Notes: generated by a model from the letters alone, not told the origin. Shown: positions 32,528 through 45,563, counted from the stretch's first letter. The stretch: 64,000 nt of DNA from Bimuria novae-zelandiae CBS 107.79 (GCA_010015655.1 ML976718.1:1-64000), one strand, 5' to 3'. Program-made: numbers and translations.

Positions 32528-32710
32528 TATTATAAAAGCTTACTAGCTCTTAGCTAAAATTTTATTATACTAGCTAGAATTAAGCTAAATAGTTAGACAG
32601 CCAAGCACGTAATCCCCCTAACTTTATAAATAACTAAGCTTTTAAGTAAGATTTTACTCCTTAATAGACTTTGTTTACGAGCTCCCTGATTGTTGTGACT
32701 ATGCGCCACA
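32528..32710 (+). repeat. 3' LTR of H
   Basis: 183 bp, ends GCGCCACA, followed by target copy CTACT. Its right end is less mutated than that of the 5' LTR. Confidence 0.82.
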
Positions 32711-33305
32711 CTACTTTATATAGTAATCTTAATATAGCCTATTTTTACTTTTATAAAGTTGTTAATACTAGCTTTATACTTTTTTTATTTATATAGACTA
32801 GGCCTCCGTGTTAATAATATAAGTATTTAAACTAGAATTAAGTATAAATTAGTTACTTAATAAGTTATAGCTACTAATAGTATTAAGCGTTAATAGAGCT
32901 ACTACCTTCTTACTAGGCTTAACACTAGTATTAAATATTAGATTCTTATTATGTTTATTATATTTGTTACGCTTGATACGTTTGTTAATTATAATAGCAT
33001 TAGATACTATACATTATGTAGTATAGGTGGATAGGTTTAAGGGAGACGTACTATTATTAATAGTAACTATAAGCCTAGAGCTTAACCGAGTAACTTTTTA
33101 GTTTTATATATCTTTTTTTACCCTTACTTTTAATTTTAAATATTTAGTAAAGGCCGCTGGTACTTTCTTATTACCCTCTTTATTATTAAATTCTTACAAG
33201 GCGTATCTAGGTTTATTATTTAGTATTTTTACTATAACTGTCTTTTAATATAGAGGCATACACTACTCTGTGTATATTTATTATTTTATAATATTACTAG
33301 CTTTA

Positions 33306-33820
33306 TGTTACAAGGGCTCTACGTACCTATGCCTGGTCTGGGTTAGGGGAGGATAGGTCAGGGGTGAAGTGTCTTATGGATATTTAGTAGTTAAAAGCTA
33401 AAGAGAGCTACGAGGTGGGTTTTAAAAATAATCTAATTTTATAATAAACTATAGAATAACTAACTAGGAGATTTACTAATCTGTTATAAAAGATATACTC
33501 GTAGTATATTAAGTTAACTATAAAGAGTAGGAGAAGCATAAAGAAATTATTAGACTATATACTATTTATCTTAGTTCTTGCTATTATCTAAATTACTATT
33601 ATAGTCCCGCTAAGATCCTTCTCCTAGAGGTAGTCCTTAGGACTTATTATAGTCCTGACTCTTATGCGGGACTTCTTACTTATACCGGACTTTATTACGT
33701 ACTTGCTAATCTAAGCTGCCCTGCGCTACTGTGTGCCCTCGCGCGGTTATTTTACTAATAATAACTCTCTGAGCGTAATTATCTAGTCTTATTATTCCTA
33801 TAGGGTTTATAATTGTAACG
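33306..33820 (-). repeat. 3' LTR of B2
   Basis: Starts TGTTACAAGG; ends near GTAACG (33820). Aligns inverted to the B1 LTRs and directly to 40522-41018. Confidence 0.87.
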
Positions 33821-34058
33821 CTATTCTCCTTTTTAAGGCTATTATTCTAATACCTTATTTTATTATATTTCTATACTATTAGTGCGTAAGTTTTAATTTT
33901 TATAAGGGTATATATTTCTGCTTCCTAAGGTAAGTTATAGCCTTCTCAAGATTTCTCTTATCTTGCTAATTATACTAAAAGCTCTTTAATTATTTGTTAC
34001 CACTTATCGCGCCTATGCGGATAAGGTAGAATCTTAGGGCCTTAAAATAATATCTAGT

Positions 34059-34449
34059 TATAAGCGCTATTAGAAGATAAAGCTACGTTGCTTTATAAAT
34101 ACTACTTCTAGGGAGTATACTAGTTGTATTTCTATTTATACTTTATGTAGTTTATAGGTTCCTAAAACATTAGGAGCATATTTAGAAGGAAAAGCGTAAT
34201 AAGCGTCTAAAATTATTTATACCTAAGGAATATTAAGTACTAGCTACTAAGGAGTTTACTTACTTAGCGTCTACGACTACTTATCTTTGCTATAAACTTG
34301 CTAAGGTTAAAGTGAAAGAGCATAGTTATGCTTGGCACGATCTCTATGTTGCCGATGCAATAGAGCTTCTAGAAAAGCAGAGAGAGAAGGATAACCTAAA
34401 GGGTATAGCTACTACTAATATTTGCGAACCGTCGCAACTCGTATATTAA
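34059..34449 (+). pseudogene. Antisense zinc-cluster-like ORF of B2, RIP-damaged
   Basis: Plus strand, opposite to pol, beside the 3' LTR. Codons at 34059, 34068, 34089, 34116, 34125 and 34146 read Tyr, Tyr, Cys, Tyr, Cys, Cys with spacing 2-6-8-2-6, the same as in A1, A2 and B1. The basic stretch 'KIKLRCFINT' sits inside the cluster. In a different frame (an indel intervenes) a good open run follows: 'KEHSYAWHDLYVADAIELL' and 'EKQREKDNLKG', ending at TAA 34447-34449. This stretch keeps coding look while flanking sequence is ruined. The start codon was not placed. Function unknown. Confidence 0.55.
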
Positions 34450-37400
34450 GGGGCTAACTTAAGCTAGTTATAGGCTAAACTTCTTTTATTTAATTTTTCT
34501 TTATCTTTTAATCTCTTTTTATTCTTAAATTTACTATTTAGCTATAGTGGAACTAGTCTTCTCTTATCTTAAAATAAAAGTCCCTCTATACCTTTTTATA
34601 GTTTATAAGGTTTTCCTTTAGTTCCTAGGTGTTATACTATTTACGCTATTCCTTTTATTTTACTAAGTATTTTTATTAACTCTAAATTATTTTTATGTTC
34701 TTAATTTCTTTAACCTCGTACTCGTTATCTTTTAGGTCTAATTAGGTCTTAACTAGAGACTTTAGTAGTGCTAGTTTTAAAAGTAATTTACAAAATATAG
34801 GATATATCTTTATACTTAGTAGTAGAAGTAATTTTATTATAACTAGCCCCTTAGTTTCCTGTACCTTAAAAGGGCCTACTTAGAGGTAATCTAGTTTTCT
34901 GCTAGGTCGTTTTATCCTTAGAATTTTTTATAATAAGAAAACTTTATCTTTTCTTTTAAGGGTTAGCCCCTAAATCCTTTGCTTATTTACGTTTCTAAAT
35001 ACTATAAAAGCTTTTTAGGTAATTTATTTCCTTAAAACTTTATAAAGTTCCGTTATTCTTTAAGCCTAAGTTTAAGCTTTTATAAAAATGCTTTCTATAT
35101 CTCGCGGATATAGATAAGTAATTAGTTTACATTTATAGTTAGCGTAGTATAGGGAATACTGCGTTATTCTTAACCTTATGCTGTTATATACTAGCTAGGC
35201 TATTAGTAGTAATTCTACCTAATTATCTTACTATTTATTAACGTAAAATTATAGGTACTATTTTAGGATTTAATTCGTACGTTTTATTTATCTATTAATC
35301 TAAGAATAAAAACTCGTCGAGAGCCTCTTATTAACACCTAGGACTACTATAAATATATCCTAGTATTTTAACGTAAAGAGCTTGTCTCTATCTATAATAA
35401 ATTCTTTTAGTAGTCTATATTCTGTAAACACTATATTATCTACTTTATAGGCCAGTTCTTCTACTATTATAGATTCTTTTATAGGCCTGAACTAGGCCAT
35501 CTTAGTTAAGTACTCTACTATTACTATAATAGTGTTATATATTTATTCTATCCCTAGCTGTATCAATCTTGAGAGTTTTACTATAAAGTCTATTATTATA
35601 CTTTACTATAGTCGTTTGGCTACTTATAGTAGTTATAATAGTTTATAAGGCTTCTATCGTTTTAGCTTATTTTTATAATATACTAAATAGTTGCTTATAA
35701 CCTTAGTTACTGCCTACTTAAGTTTAGAAATAGTATATTTATTTGCGATTCGACGCGTTATCTCTCTAATACTTAGGTGTCCTTATTCTCTAAGCTAGTG
35801 TAGTCTTTAGATTAAGGTTTCTTTATACCCTAGTCTTACGATAAGTCTGTTTCTGTAATCTTGTCATGTTTTGTTAATTCCGTTCTAGAGCAGGTCGTAT
35901 TCCTCACGTTGTCTCGTGATAAGTTAACTATAGTCTTAAAAGACGTGTACCTCTAGCCCTATATAATGCAGACTAGCAGCGCGGACCTGAATTATTAATT
36001 AATTATACTTTATAGTTTTATTATTTCTTGTCCGTAATACTGCGTTATATAGTTCTAGTTTATCCTTAGTAACATCTAATTTTCTACTTAAGGCATTTGT
36101 TATGCCGTTAAGCGTTCCTAGTTAAAAGTGTACTATAAAGTCAAAATTTACTAGAAATTTAGCCTATTATACCTATCTTTAGTTAAGCTTCTTAGTTATT
36201 ATAAAGCTAGTAAGATTTTAGTAGTCTATCTATATCTCTATATTAAAGCGTACTTTATTAAGTTAAGCTTTTTATTATTTAAAGGTGTTTACTATCCCGA
36301 GTAGTTCCTTATTATGAACATTATAATTAAGTTCTACTTCTAAGAACTTTTTTTAAATAAAAAAATACTAGTTTCTATTTCTTATCTTTATATTATTATA
36401 AGAGTATCACTTCTAGTACGTAATGTAATACGTCTATTTTTATCCTTATAGGTCTTCTTAGATCGTGTATCTATAATAGTAGTACTTATAAAAAGAGTAT
36501 CTTTAGCTTCTTAAAAGCTTCTTTAGCCACTTTTATAAAACCTATTTACTTATCTTTCTTTGTAAGTTTCGTTATTAGTGCTGTGATCTTGGAGTAGTTC
36601 TTAATAAACTTTTAGTAGAAGTTAGTAAACCCTAACAAGGACTAAATATCTTTTACTAACTTAGATTTTAGTTATTCCTGTATAGTAGTAATTTTCTTAA
36701 AGTCTATAGCCACACCTTCCCGTAAGATTATAAATCCTAAGTACTTTATTTCCGTAACGTGGAATTCGCATTTTTCTAGATAAAGAAGTAATTAAAACTT
36801 TTTTATTTTTTTAAGTACTTTCTTTACATGTTCCGTGTACTCCTTAAGTGTCCCGGTGGAATAGATAAGTACGTTGTTAAGGTAAGCTATATAGAATATA
36901 TTTAAGTATTTATATAGTACTTTATTAATTAGCGTCTGAAACGTCGCAGGCGCGTTTATTAGTCTAAAAGATATTACTTAGTACTTATATAGGCTATATT
37001 AGGTCTTAAACGTAGTTTTCCACTAGTGTCCTTTTATTATTTATATATAGTAATATCTATTACGTATATTAAATTTTATAAACTATTTTACTCCTTAGTG
37101 TCTATCTATTAGCTCCGTAATTAAGGGTAGTAAATACTAATTTTTAATTATAGATTTATTTAGCTATTTATAATTTATATAAAGTCGCAGCTTGCCGTTC
37201 TTTTTAGGTACTTCAAGTATAGGAAAAGCCGCCAGGCTTTAACTTTATTAAATTTACTGTTCCGCTAGGGTCTTCCTTAAGTAATGTTATACTTCTTTTT
37301 CCTAGTTTATAGATATTAATTATAGTTATTCTAGGCGTAGTTTCGTGCCCTCTACTAGGGGTATTTTATAATTTTATTTTTAGTATTTTAGTAGTTCTTC

Positions 37401-40400
37401 TCCTTTAATTTCTTTAAAGAGTTCTATATATTCTTAACATTTTGGTAAATTTTTAGTAGCTTTTACCTTCTCTCTTAGGCCTAAGTATTATACCTATATT
37501 AGCCTTGCTTAGCCTAGATTTTTTTCTATAACTTTTATAATTCTAGTGGCTAAAAGTTATATAGCTTGTCTTTTAACCCGCCCTACTAGGGCATCTAGGG
37601 TTAATAGGTGTATTTTTTATAATTTACGTACTCTAGTAACCTTTAGCGTAGGTTCTTAGCTAAGTAGTATCTTCTTTTACTAGTTAATAATAGGGTTATG
37701 CTTTAGAAGCTAATTATAGCTAATAACTACTTTTATACTTCTAAGATCTATAATTGTAAAGCTATATTAACTCTAGAATCTATCTAGGCTAATAGGTAAT
37801 AGCGTTATTTTAAGGCATAGCTAGCCTTTACTATATCCTTAGGATATCGTCCTTTACTATTTCTATTTATACTAGTGTTTCCTTGTTCCAGTATGGCAGA
37901 TTGTGTTTTTCTACTATTTTTAGGAATATTAAATATTTAGTCGCTCTAGGGTCTATTAGCGCTATTACTTAGTAACTACTAATAATAACTTCTTTAGTTA
38001 GTTATAGGTTACTTATACCTATTTCTACCTTTTTTGCCCTTATAGGTGCGCCTTTACTAGTAAGGTCTTTTTCCTAGTAGCGCTCTAGTTTTCTAACTTA
38101 TTATTAGTTTGCTTAGCAGCATCCTAAAAATCTTTTACCTTTTTAATTTAGGTTCGCGTAGCTTTGTTTATTTTTATGTTAGTTTTAGTCTTCTTTTATT
38201 ACTTTTTATAAAGTAATTTATAAGTGCTCTTAGTATTCTTAATTTACTAGATCTTGCTTCTTCTTAGGATTCTTCGTGTCTTCTGCATCCTATAACTAGA
38301 CATTCCTAGGATTTTAGATTTCTATACAATAGTGTTGTCTCTAATACTACTATTTATTCTTTTTAATGTAGGTGTACTAAGCAATCCCTGTTATAGTCTA
38401 GCTATTTATTCTATTATAGGTACTCAGGGCTTGTGCCCTTTATCTATTAGTTTCTTATAATTATCGCTAATCCCGCGTTTATATTTTTAGGGTACTAGTC
38501 TATAGCTTCTTTATGTGCTTCGTGCATTTAGTATTTATTATTAAAGCACTTTTACTATTCTAATTCTTTATAATATTATGACTATTTATTATGGTAATGT
38601 TTATAGCAAGTCATTATTAATAAACTTATAGTTAGAGTTTTTTTTTAATAATAATATTACTACTAGTTCCTTCTTTATCTCGTGTAGTTAACAATCCTCT
38701 TTATTATAAAGGAGCTAGGCTACCTGCTAATATTATTCCTAAATTCTAATCTACTATCTTAGTACTAGCACATTCCCTTAGTATTTAGTAATATTTTTAT
38801 AGGTTAAGATAGTCTTTAGTCCTTTAAGGTTGAATTTTTGCGTGCAATCCTTAGGTGTATATATCTAATTATTACATACCTAGTAGTTTCCTTCTACTAG
38901 TTAGAGGAAGACCTTGTACTTATATACTATTCTTTATTTTATTTCCTCTAGTGTCTTTAGAACTTCGAGTTCTATATTAAAAACGTTGTCTTTATTTATC
39001 TTTAGTAGCGTAGGCGTTAGTACCTATAGTATAGCTATTATTACTTAGGTAATCTGCGCTTTTTTACTTTATCTATTATTATTCTTCAGATAATCCTTTT
39101 AAAAGTAACTTTATTCTCCGTATCCTAATCATGCTTTTTCCTTAAAGCGTTATTTTTATTCTTAGTTAGATAGTCTATTCTTACGATCCTTTTACTACTT
39201 TTTTAGTTTCTATTCTTAAGCTTTATTAGCTATTATAATATCTTTATCGCGGTCTTTTTATAGTTTCTAGCTCTTTTTAATATTAGGTTAAATGCGATTG
39301 CCTTCTTGCTTTTTTAATTATTATTTATATAATAAGTTATTAATTTGTATAGCTAGCTTTATAGGTTCTACTAGGTTATCTACCTTATTATAGTGTATAA
39401 GCTTGTCCTTAACGCTTTCCTTTCGTCTATTATAGTGGGCTGCCTAAAGTGGGGCGTTATCTTAATTAATCTTAGCTTAAAGGCGTCTAAACTTAGCCAT
39501 GTACGTGTTAAGATCCCAAAGAGGTAGCTATTCTCTAAGGGGCTAAGGTTGGTTCTCGGGCAGGAGTACTGGTAGGACGGGAGAGGGTTGTAGTGATAGC
39601 TTGCGCCTGTCACTGAGGGCGTTGGTATCGAAGGTGTGTACAGCACAATCAAATCAACAAGGTTGCTTATTCAGATCCAAACGATAGATTGATAAACAGG
39701 TTGAACACACATATCCAGAGGGATATTCGAGCTCTCTATATACCCGTAGGCTTTCTTCTGTCATCACCCGTTTCTGTGCCATCATGACCTTGGTCTGATG
39801 GTACTGGCATTAGTGATGGTACTGCCATCACTGTCTTGGCGTGATGGTGTGGCTTGGCGTGAGGGTACATCACGTGACCTCGGTAGTGCGGTCCCACTAT
39901 GGGTTACCCCGTCATGGCCGCCGTTGGCCCTCCTTTACTGCCGCTCGTTCAGATCCTAACAGTACGTACTAACTAATTTTATTTATTTAAGCCTTTATAT
40001 CTTACGTTTAGCTTATTATTCTTTCTTAACTTCTTTAAATATAATTTAGATTTACTCTTTAAAAGATGTCTAGTCCTTAAACACCTTCATAGTTTTATTA
40101 CTATATTCTAAGATGTTATCTTTATTTTCTAGGTAATCTTTAGTAAGGGGTTATAGCTATTTAGCTGTCTTGCCCTTTATATGCATACCTGCTACTAGAA
40201 TTTTAGCTTACTTAGTTCTAAAGACATCTTTATTATATTAGTAGTATAGTTTTATATTTATAAGAAAAGTTTTAAGTCCTTCTCTTTTACCTTTATAAAC
40301 TTTAGAGACCTTAAAGGATATTCTTCCTGTAGTTATAATAGCTAGAACGTAAGCTATTAGCTTAGTTAATTACTCCTTAAGCTACTATATTTTATTAGCC

Positions 40401-40509
40401 TAATTAGCTAATACTATTATAATATTTTCAATTAGTCTGAAAGTCGCGCTTCCTATTAGAATCCTTACTATAGTAGCTATTATAGCTATTTTTATTATTT
40501 TAAACCTTT
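34450..40509 (-). pseudogene. gag-pol relic of B2
   Basis: Minus-strand chromovirus polyprotein. Gag lies at about 40.5-38.8 kb, then the protease region, RT with YLNN (YLDD expected) at 36884-36873, RNase H and integrase at about 36.5-35.0 kb, and a chromodomain at 34735-34560. Solo LTR C3 interrupts gag. Unlike B1, B2 keeps the chromodomain. RIP-type stops occur throughout. Confidence 0.78.
39506..39961 (-). repeat. Solo LTR C3 (family C), intact
   Basis: Starts TGTTAAGATCCC and ends GATCCTAACA; perfect target duplication GTACG (39501-39505, 39962-39966). Inverse orientation to C2, same as C1. No visible RIP. Its core has TGATGGTACTG/CCATCA and GGCGTGATGG/GGCGTGAGGG repeats instead of the 19-bp repeats of C2. 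The 90-codon ORF across 39380-39652 is an accident of this insertion. Confidence 0.9.
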
Positions 40510-40521
40510 AGGTATTTAAAG

Positions 40522-41018
40522 TATTACAAGGGCTCTACGTACCTATGCCTAGTCTAGGTTAAGGGAGGATAAGTTAGGGGTAAAGTGCCTTACGGATATT
40601 TAATAGTTAAAAGCTAAAAATAGCTGTATGGTAGGTTTTAAGAATAATTTAATTCTATAATAAACTATAGAATAACTAACTAGGAGATTTACTAATCTAT
40701 TATAAGAGATATACTTGTAGTATGTTAAGTTAACTATAATGAGTAGGAGAAGTATAGAGAAATTATTAGACTATATACTATCTATTTTAGTTCTTGCTAT
40801 TATTTAAATTACTATTATAGTCCTGCTAAGATCTTTCTCTTAGAGGTAGTCCTTAGGACTTACTATAGTCCTGACTCTTATGCGGGACTTTGTCACGTGC
40901 TTGCTAACCTAAGCTGCCCCGCGCTACTGTGTGTCCTGGCGCGGTCAATTCGCCAACAATAACTCTCTTGGCGTAATTATCTGGTCCCATTGTTCCTGTG
41001 GGATTCGTGATCGTAACA
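40522..41018 (-). repeat. 5' LTR of B2
   Basis: 497 bp, starts TATTACAAGG (RIP form of TGTTACAAGG), ends TCGTAACA. The right end is nearly free of RIP. Confidence 0.87.
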
Positions 41019-41023
41019 CTTTA

Positions 41024-41849
41024 CTATCTTTAGCTTTACTACGTATATGCTAAAGACTATACTAATTAGGCGCGTACGCTTTAGGTACGCTAAAACTTAA
41101 TAACGTAGTCCTTTACTAATAAGACTATCTTACTAAGCCTTTTCTTCTAAATTAGGTCTTATAGACCTACTATTTTATATTTTTAGTTAATTATATTATA
41201 GGTAACTAAGACGTTTTCCTGCGTTTAGGTATCTTTAGTCTTTCGTAGCCTAATAGCTTTATCCTAGCTAGTAATTTTGACCTTCTTGCCTTTTAGCAGT
41301 TTTTAAAAATCTTTATGTTTTACTATTAAATTATAGTGTTACGTTACGTTTATTAGTGTAAAATATTTTTTAAAAGTTATAAGTTATTAGTACGGCGTAT
41401 TTTTATTTTGAATTAAGTATATAATACGCTACTATTATCTTACTAATTTTAAAGTTAAAGTTTACTAGCATCTTTACTTAATACTTATACTTTAAATCCT
41501 TCTTTTCCTATCGCTTATATGCCTAGTAATAGTCTACTTACTATTTAGTGTTTAGGCTAGCGTACATTATAGCTTATTAGTAATAACTACGAAGCTAAGG
41601 TTTAATTAGCTCCTTTAGCTAGGGTAGCTAGTCTACTATAATATCTAAGTTAACCTACTTTTAGAGTTAATTTTTTCTACACTATATCCTTAGGAATAAA
41701 TAGCTATTTATTCTAATTTTTTAATTAGCAAAGGGTAATTATTACTTAAGTAATAATTAAATTTAACTTAGTAGTTATCGCACTCGTAGGTTACTCTACT
41801 CTATATATAAGTAGGCGTGTAATTTAGGTATGTAAGACCTTATTATAAT
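41024..41849 (-). pseudogene. 5' part (gag side) of copia E
   Basis: Continuous with 32711-33305 once B2 is removed. Heavily RIP-altered; by position it should encode gag and the start of pol. No motif can be named with confidence. Confidence 0.45.
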
Positions 41850-41862
41850 CTAGGCTTATAAT
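41850..41862 (-). other. Half-tRNA(iMet)-type primer-binding site of copia E
   Basis: The minus strand reads ATTATAAGCCTAG directly after the 5' LTR. It matches H's GTTATAAGCCTAG except for one G-to-A, and GTTATGAGCCCAG, the expected complement of the initiator tRNA anticodon arm, by RIP-type changes only. Confidence 0.6.
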
Positions 41863-41961
41863 TATAGTAGTTGTTAGGTATAAAGCTAAAGGTAAGGTAA
41901 CACTTATTATATTAAGTTATACAGACTATGCTACTTATACATAATAAGTATATATAAGATG
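41863..41961 (-). repeat. 5' LTR of copia E, first part
   Basis: Interrupted by element D; includes target copy AGATG (41957-41961). The remainder is 59584-59666. Confidence 0.85.
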
Positions 41962-42238
41962 TGTCACGGCCAGTGACGAAGGCGGTAGGAATCAGCTCTG
42001 TTGGGCGCTATGGACGAAGATTCTACTCTAAGGAGAAAAGAAGGGAAACCCTCAAGAGCTGAGGAGACGCCATATCCGAGACGCAGTGACCACCTGCAGT
42101 CATGTGCGGGCTGTTGGGGCAGGTGCCTGCCAAGACGTTCTGGGAAGGAGACGCTGTAGTCAGGACGCAGCTACTTGTAGTCACGTGCAGGCTAGTAGGG
42201 CAGGCGCCTGCCCCGACATTCTGGGAACGGTCCTCACA
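41962..42238 (-). repeat. 3' LTR of D, almost free of RIP
   Basis: Starts TGTCACGGCC, ends CCTCACA. Differs from 59302-59578 mainly in the first 47 bases. The short ORFs that start at 42086 and 42102 lie partly in this LTR and recur at 59444 and 59454; they are LTR sequence, not genes. Confidence 0.88.
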
Positions 42239-42250
42239 CTACCCCCCTCT

Positions 42251-45096
42251 ATGCCGGGATCGTCGAGCGGTCGTAGGGCTTGAAATCATTGTTATTAAGA
42301 GGAGTTGTTTTACTTATAACGGCGAGAAGTCTTCTTCTTTACCTTTTTATTTATCCTATTATACTCTACTATATTATTATCTATATAATTTTTTAATAAT
42401 ATATTATTTGCTGCGTCCTTAATCTATTATTAAAGCTAAATAGGCGGGCCTTGTAGCATTAGGATATTCTACATAGAATACTTTTAAGCGTGTTGTGGCG
42501 TTCTTAAAGTTATTAGCTAGGTAGTAAGTCTTATCTAAGTTATAGCTAACCTATATAGCCTAGTAGTAAAGCCTTTTCTTCTTTCCTTTTCTAATTAGTT
42601 TTAATAATAGAATACGTTCTACTTCCTACTTAGGTTCGCTGTTAATCTCTTTAGGCAGCTTTAGTTTAATATACTATTATAGTAGTAGGTTTTTTATAGT
42701 CTTGCGTAGCCTATTAGCGTGGAATAGCTTGCTTTCTTTATACTATTTAGGTGTCTTTAGAATAAAGCTGCCTCCCCTAATCTCTTTAATTAGCTAAGGG
42801 CTAGCCTATTAAGAGTTAAGCTTTATTATAGGCGTATATATTAAAAAACTGCTCTTACTAATATAGACTTTATTATTAATTTTAAAGTCTATAGGGCGCC
42901 TGTTCTTATTAGCTTAAGCTTCTTATAACCTTTAGGCATGCTCTATATTAGCGTAGGCTAGTTACTAGACTTCCTTTATTTATTATACTAGCTTTAGCGC
43001 TTTCTCTTTTCTCTCTAAGTTAATATTAATATTAGGTAATAGTAATAATAAGGGGTCGCGAGGTTTGTATCCCACTACTATAGTTAGTAAAGATATATTA
43101 ATAGACATGTGCTCTATAGTATTATAATAAAAGTTAATTATAGGCAGGTACTTACGCTAGTCTATTTAGTACTTATTAATATTAAATTACAGGATCTTGT
43201 TAAATTTAGTATTTATAACTTTAATTTCTTTTTAAGACTAAAGGTAATAAGCGCTTTCGTAATAATGCTTAGTACTTATAAGCTTATTAATTATGTCTAA
43301 GAACTAGCTAATAAACGGTCTAGCATTATTAAAAATTTAGATATGTGGTAGGTTAAAGAACTAATAGACATACTTAAAATAGCGCTTAGCTAGGGTCTCT
43401 GTAGTGTTAGTCTTCTTACTAAGAATACGCATAATAATGCGACTAAACTTATAAATAAATACTTAAATATAGTTATAACTTTTAACGTCTTTTAGCGCGT
43501 TCTTTTTATTAACAATAATTATATGCTAAACGCTTGTAGGTATCTAAAGCGGGTAGAAAAGACCTAGGGTTTTATTATAGCAGGTCTTATTACGTTAGTA
43601 GTTTTAGTAGTTAAGGATATATCGCTTTACGTCCTTCTAAAGACTATCCTAATAGTATCCTTTCTTTAAGGCTGTAATTATCTTATTTATTTCTTTATAG
43701 GCGTAGATTACCGGGCGGTGCGCCTTGCTAATTAAAGCTATACAGAGAAAGATCTTGCTATCTTAGGTAAGCTCTAGGACTATAAGCTTATTATTAACTT
43801 GTCTAAAATCTTAAGCAGCGTTCTTAGTAATAATTGGGTCTACTAGGTTAGCGCCTTAAGAAATCTAAGGAGCTTCTAGCGTAATAGTAGTAATCTCTAC
43901 TTTTTTAGGTAAAATAAGTAAGAAAGTGCGATTAGCCTGCTTACGCGCTTTTATTATTAGATTATTAATAGTCTTGTAAAAGAGGGCGTTAGTAGCTACA
44001 TTTTCCTTCTTAGGGTGGTACTACTAGGTAATATTAAAGTTAGCAAGATACTAAGACTAGTGAACTTAGCAAGTTAATAGGAGATATTTACTAGTAAAGT
44101 ATATTAGCGCCTAGTAATTAGTTAGGATAATAAATTTAGTTCTCTATAATATAGGTTTATTATCCTTAAGCGTGTTAATAATAGATAATAGGATCTAGCG
44201 TTAAGTAGCAGGCAATTAAACGCTTAAATAATATTAATTTTTATTAGGTGTTTAGTATAGCTAATCTTGGCTATAGTTCCTAGTATATCGGGCGCTAGAA
44301 CCAATCGTCCCTTTAGGAAATTGTTTATCTAATAGTAGTCTACATAGAACTGGCGATCCTTTAAATCTCCGTGGGGCTTAGGTGTAAAGAGAGTTAACGC
44401 TACATGTTCCTCTATATCTTACTTAATAAAACTAATATAAAGAAGCGTATTAACTATCTCTTTCTCTAGCTCCTTATAAATATAGGGTATTAGGTACTAG
44501 CTAGGCTTTCCTTCTAGAGGTTAGTTAATCTCTAAAACAACGTTATAACCTAGTCTACTAGGCAGTAGCTTAATTAAGGCTACCTTAGAGAAGAAGCCTT
44601 TAAGGTAATAAAGCTCTAGTAGTAGTTTCTAGCGTATCATTCGAACATAATCTAGATTTTTATTATAGAGGAATAAGATATATTTACCTTTAAAAGTTTT
44701 CCTCTAGTCTCGTTCCCTGCGTACTTTGTTAACATAAACTACCTTTAACTTAGTAATATTAATAAGCGGAATTAGTTTTATAGGCATAGGCTTTTAACGC
44801 TAATATTTAGTGCGTAGGTCTTTAGTAATCTCCTTTATTAAAAAAGTAATAATAATATGAGATTCCTCCGCGTTCTCCTCTTTCTTAAAGCTAGTGTTAG
44901 TAATAGTAGGCTTATTTTTAGTAATAGGTTTAGCACTTTCTTACTAGTTACGTTAAAGGATACGCTTAGTTTTAAGCTAGTAGTTAGCCTTCTCTATAAG
45001 GTAATTACAGTAGACCTTATTAGCTTTAGCTTTAAGATCTAACTATAATTAAAACTTAGTAACTATAATTACTAGGGAGAACTAGTCCTTAGGTAG
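42251..45096 (-). pseudogene. pol relic of D
   Basis: Minus strand. Around 44420-44230 it reads as a Ty3-type RT: 'EEHVALTLFTPKPHGDLKD', then 'VDYY', 'INNFLKGRLVLAPDILGTIA' and 'HLIKINIINAFN', with RIP-type stops. RNase H and integrase would follow to the left, but the frame is too broken to name motifs. A2 interrupts at 45102. Confidence 0.65.
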
Positions 45097-45101
45097 TAGT
45101 T

Positions 45102-45526
45102 TATTATGAGGCTCTCACACCTTGTTCAGATCCAGGTTAGGGCAGTAAGGTATCGTGGTGCTTTATAGATTATTTAATAGTATAAGTTAATACGACACTT
45201 AGCGCGAGGCTAGATAATCTAATCTTATAATAAAATAAAATAACTATTAGTCTATATAGGAGAACGTACTCGCACAAAAGATATATAAATTAACTATAAG
45301 GAGTATAATAAAGGAAACCACCTGTATATATATCTACTTTGCTTAGTTACTTAGTGTTACTAATTAACTAAGTAGTTACGTGCCTTACTTTATTACTTAG
45401 TACTACTAATTAACTAAGTAGTTACGTAACCCTAAAGCTAGCTCCTTAGCGTACTAGTTAACCCGTTCCTTGGTCACCTGTCCTTATAAGCGCCTATCTC
45501 CTATTATCTAGTCCTAGTTTATAATA
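45102..45526 (-). repeat. 3' LTR of A2
   Basis: Starts TATTATGAGG (RIP form), two 46-bp units, ends ATAATA (RIP form of GTAACA). Confidence 0.9.
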
Positions 45527-45563
45527 CTATCCCTTCCTTCCTAGTCTTCGTCTGCGAAGAATT

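Larger units (their letters stand above)
30910..32710 (+). mobile_element. Small non-autonomous LTR element H (1.8 kb)
   Basis: Two LTRs of 184 and 183 bp (30910-31093 and 32528-32710) and a perfect target duplication CTACT (30905-30909, 32711-32715). A purine-rich tract (AAGAGCTAGGGGATA) before 32528 makes the orientation plus. The 1434-bp interior has no RT, integrase or gag that I can recognise, so it must have been moved in trans. Its primer site (31094-31106) equals that of copia E apart from one RIP-type base. Internal plus-strand frames are RIP-broken; a segment near 32.1-32.5 kb looks protein-like but is not identified. Confidence 0.82.
33306..41018 (-). mobile_element. Ty3 chromovirus B2, minus strand, nested in E
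   Basis: LTRs 33306-33820 and 40522-41018 and a perfect target duplication CTTTA (33301-33305, 41019-41023). Contains solo LTR C3 (39506-39961); without it the element is about 7.25 kb. Same family as B1 (LTRs, putative primer site, antisense ORF). The RT motif YLNN is at 36884-36873 and a chromodomain-like region at about 34735-34560 ('KYLVKWKEW' after RIP). Inactive through RIP. Confidence 0.88.

Noticed and set aside
39380..39652. 90-codon minus-strand ORF
   Set aside because: Runs across the junction of solo LTR C3 into RIP-altered gag; chance frame.
42086..42422. 65- and 106-codon ORFs, with near copies at 59444-59720
   Set aside because: They start inside the two LTRs of element D, so their duplication reflects the LTR pair and not genes.
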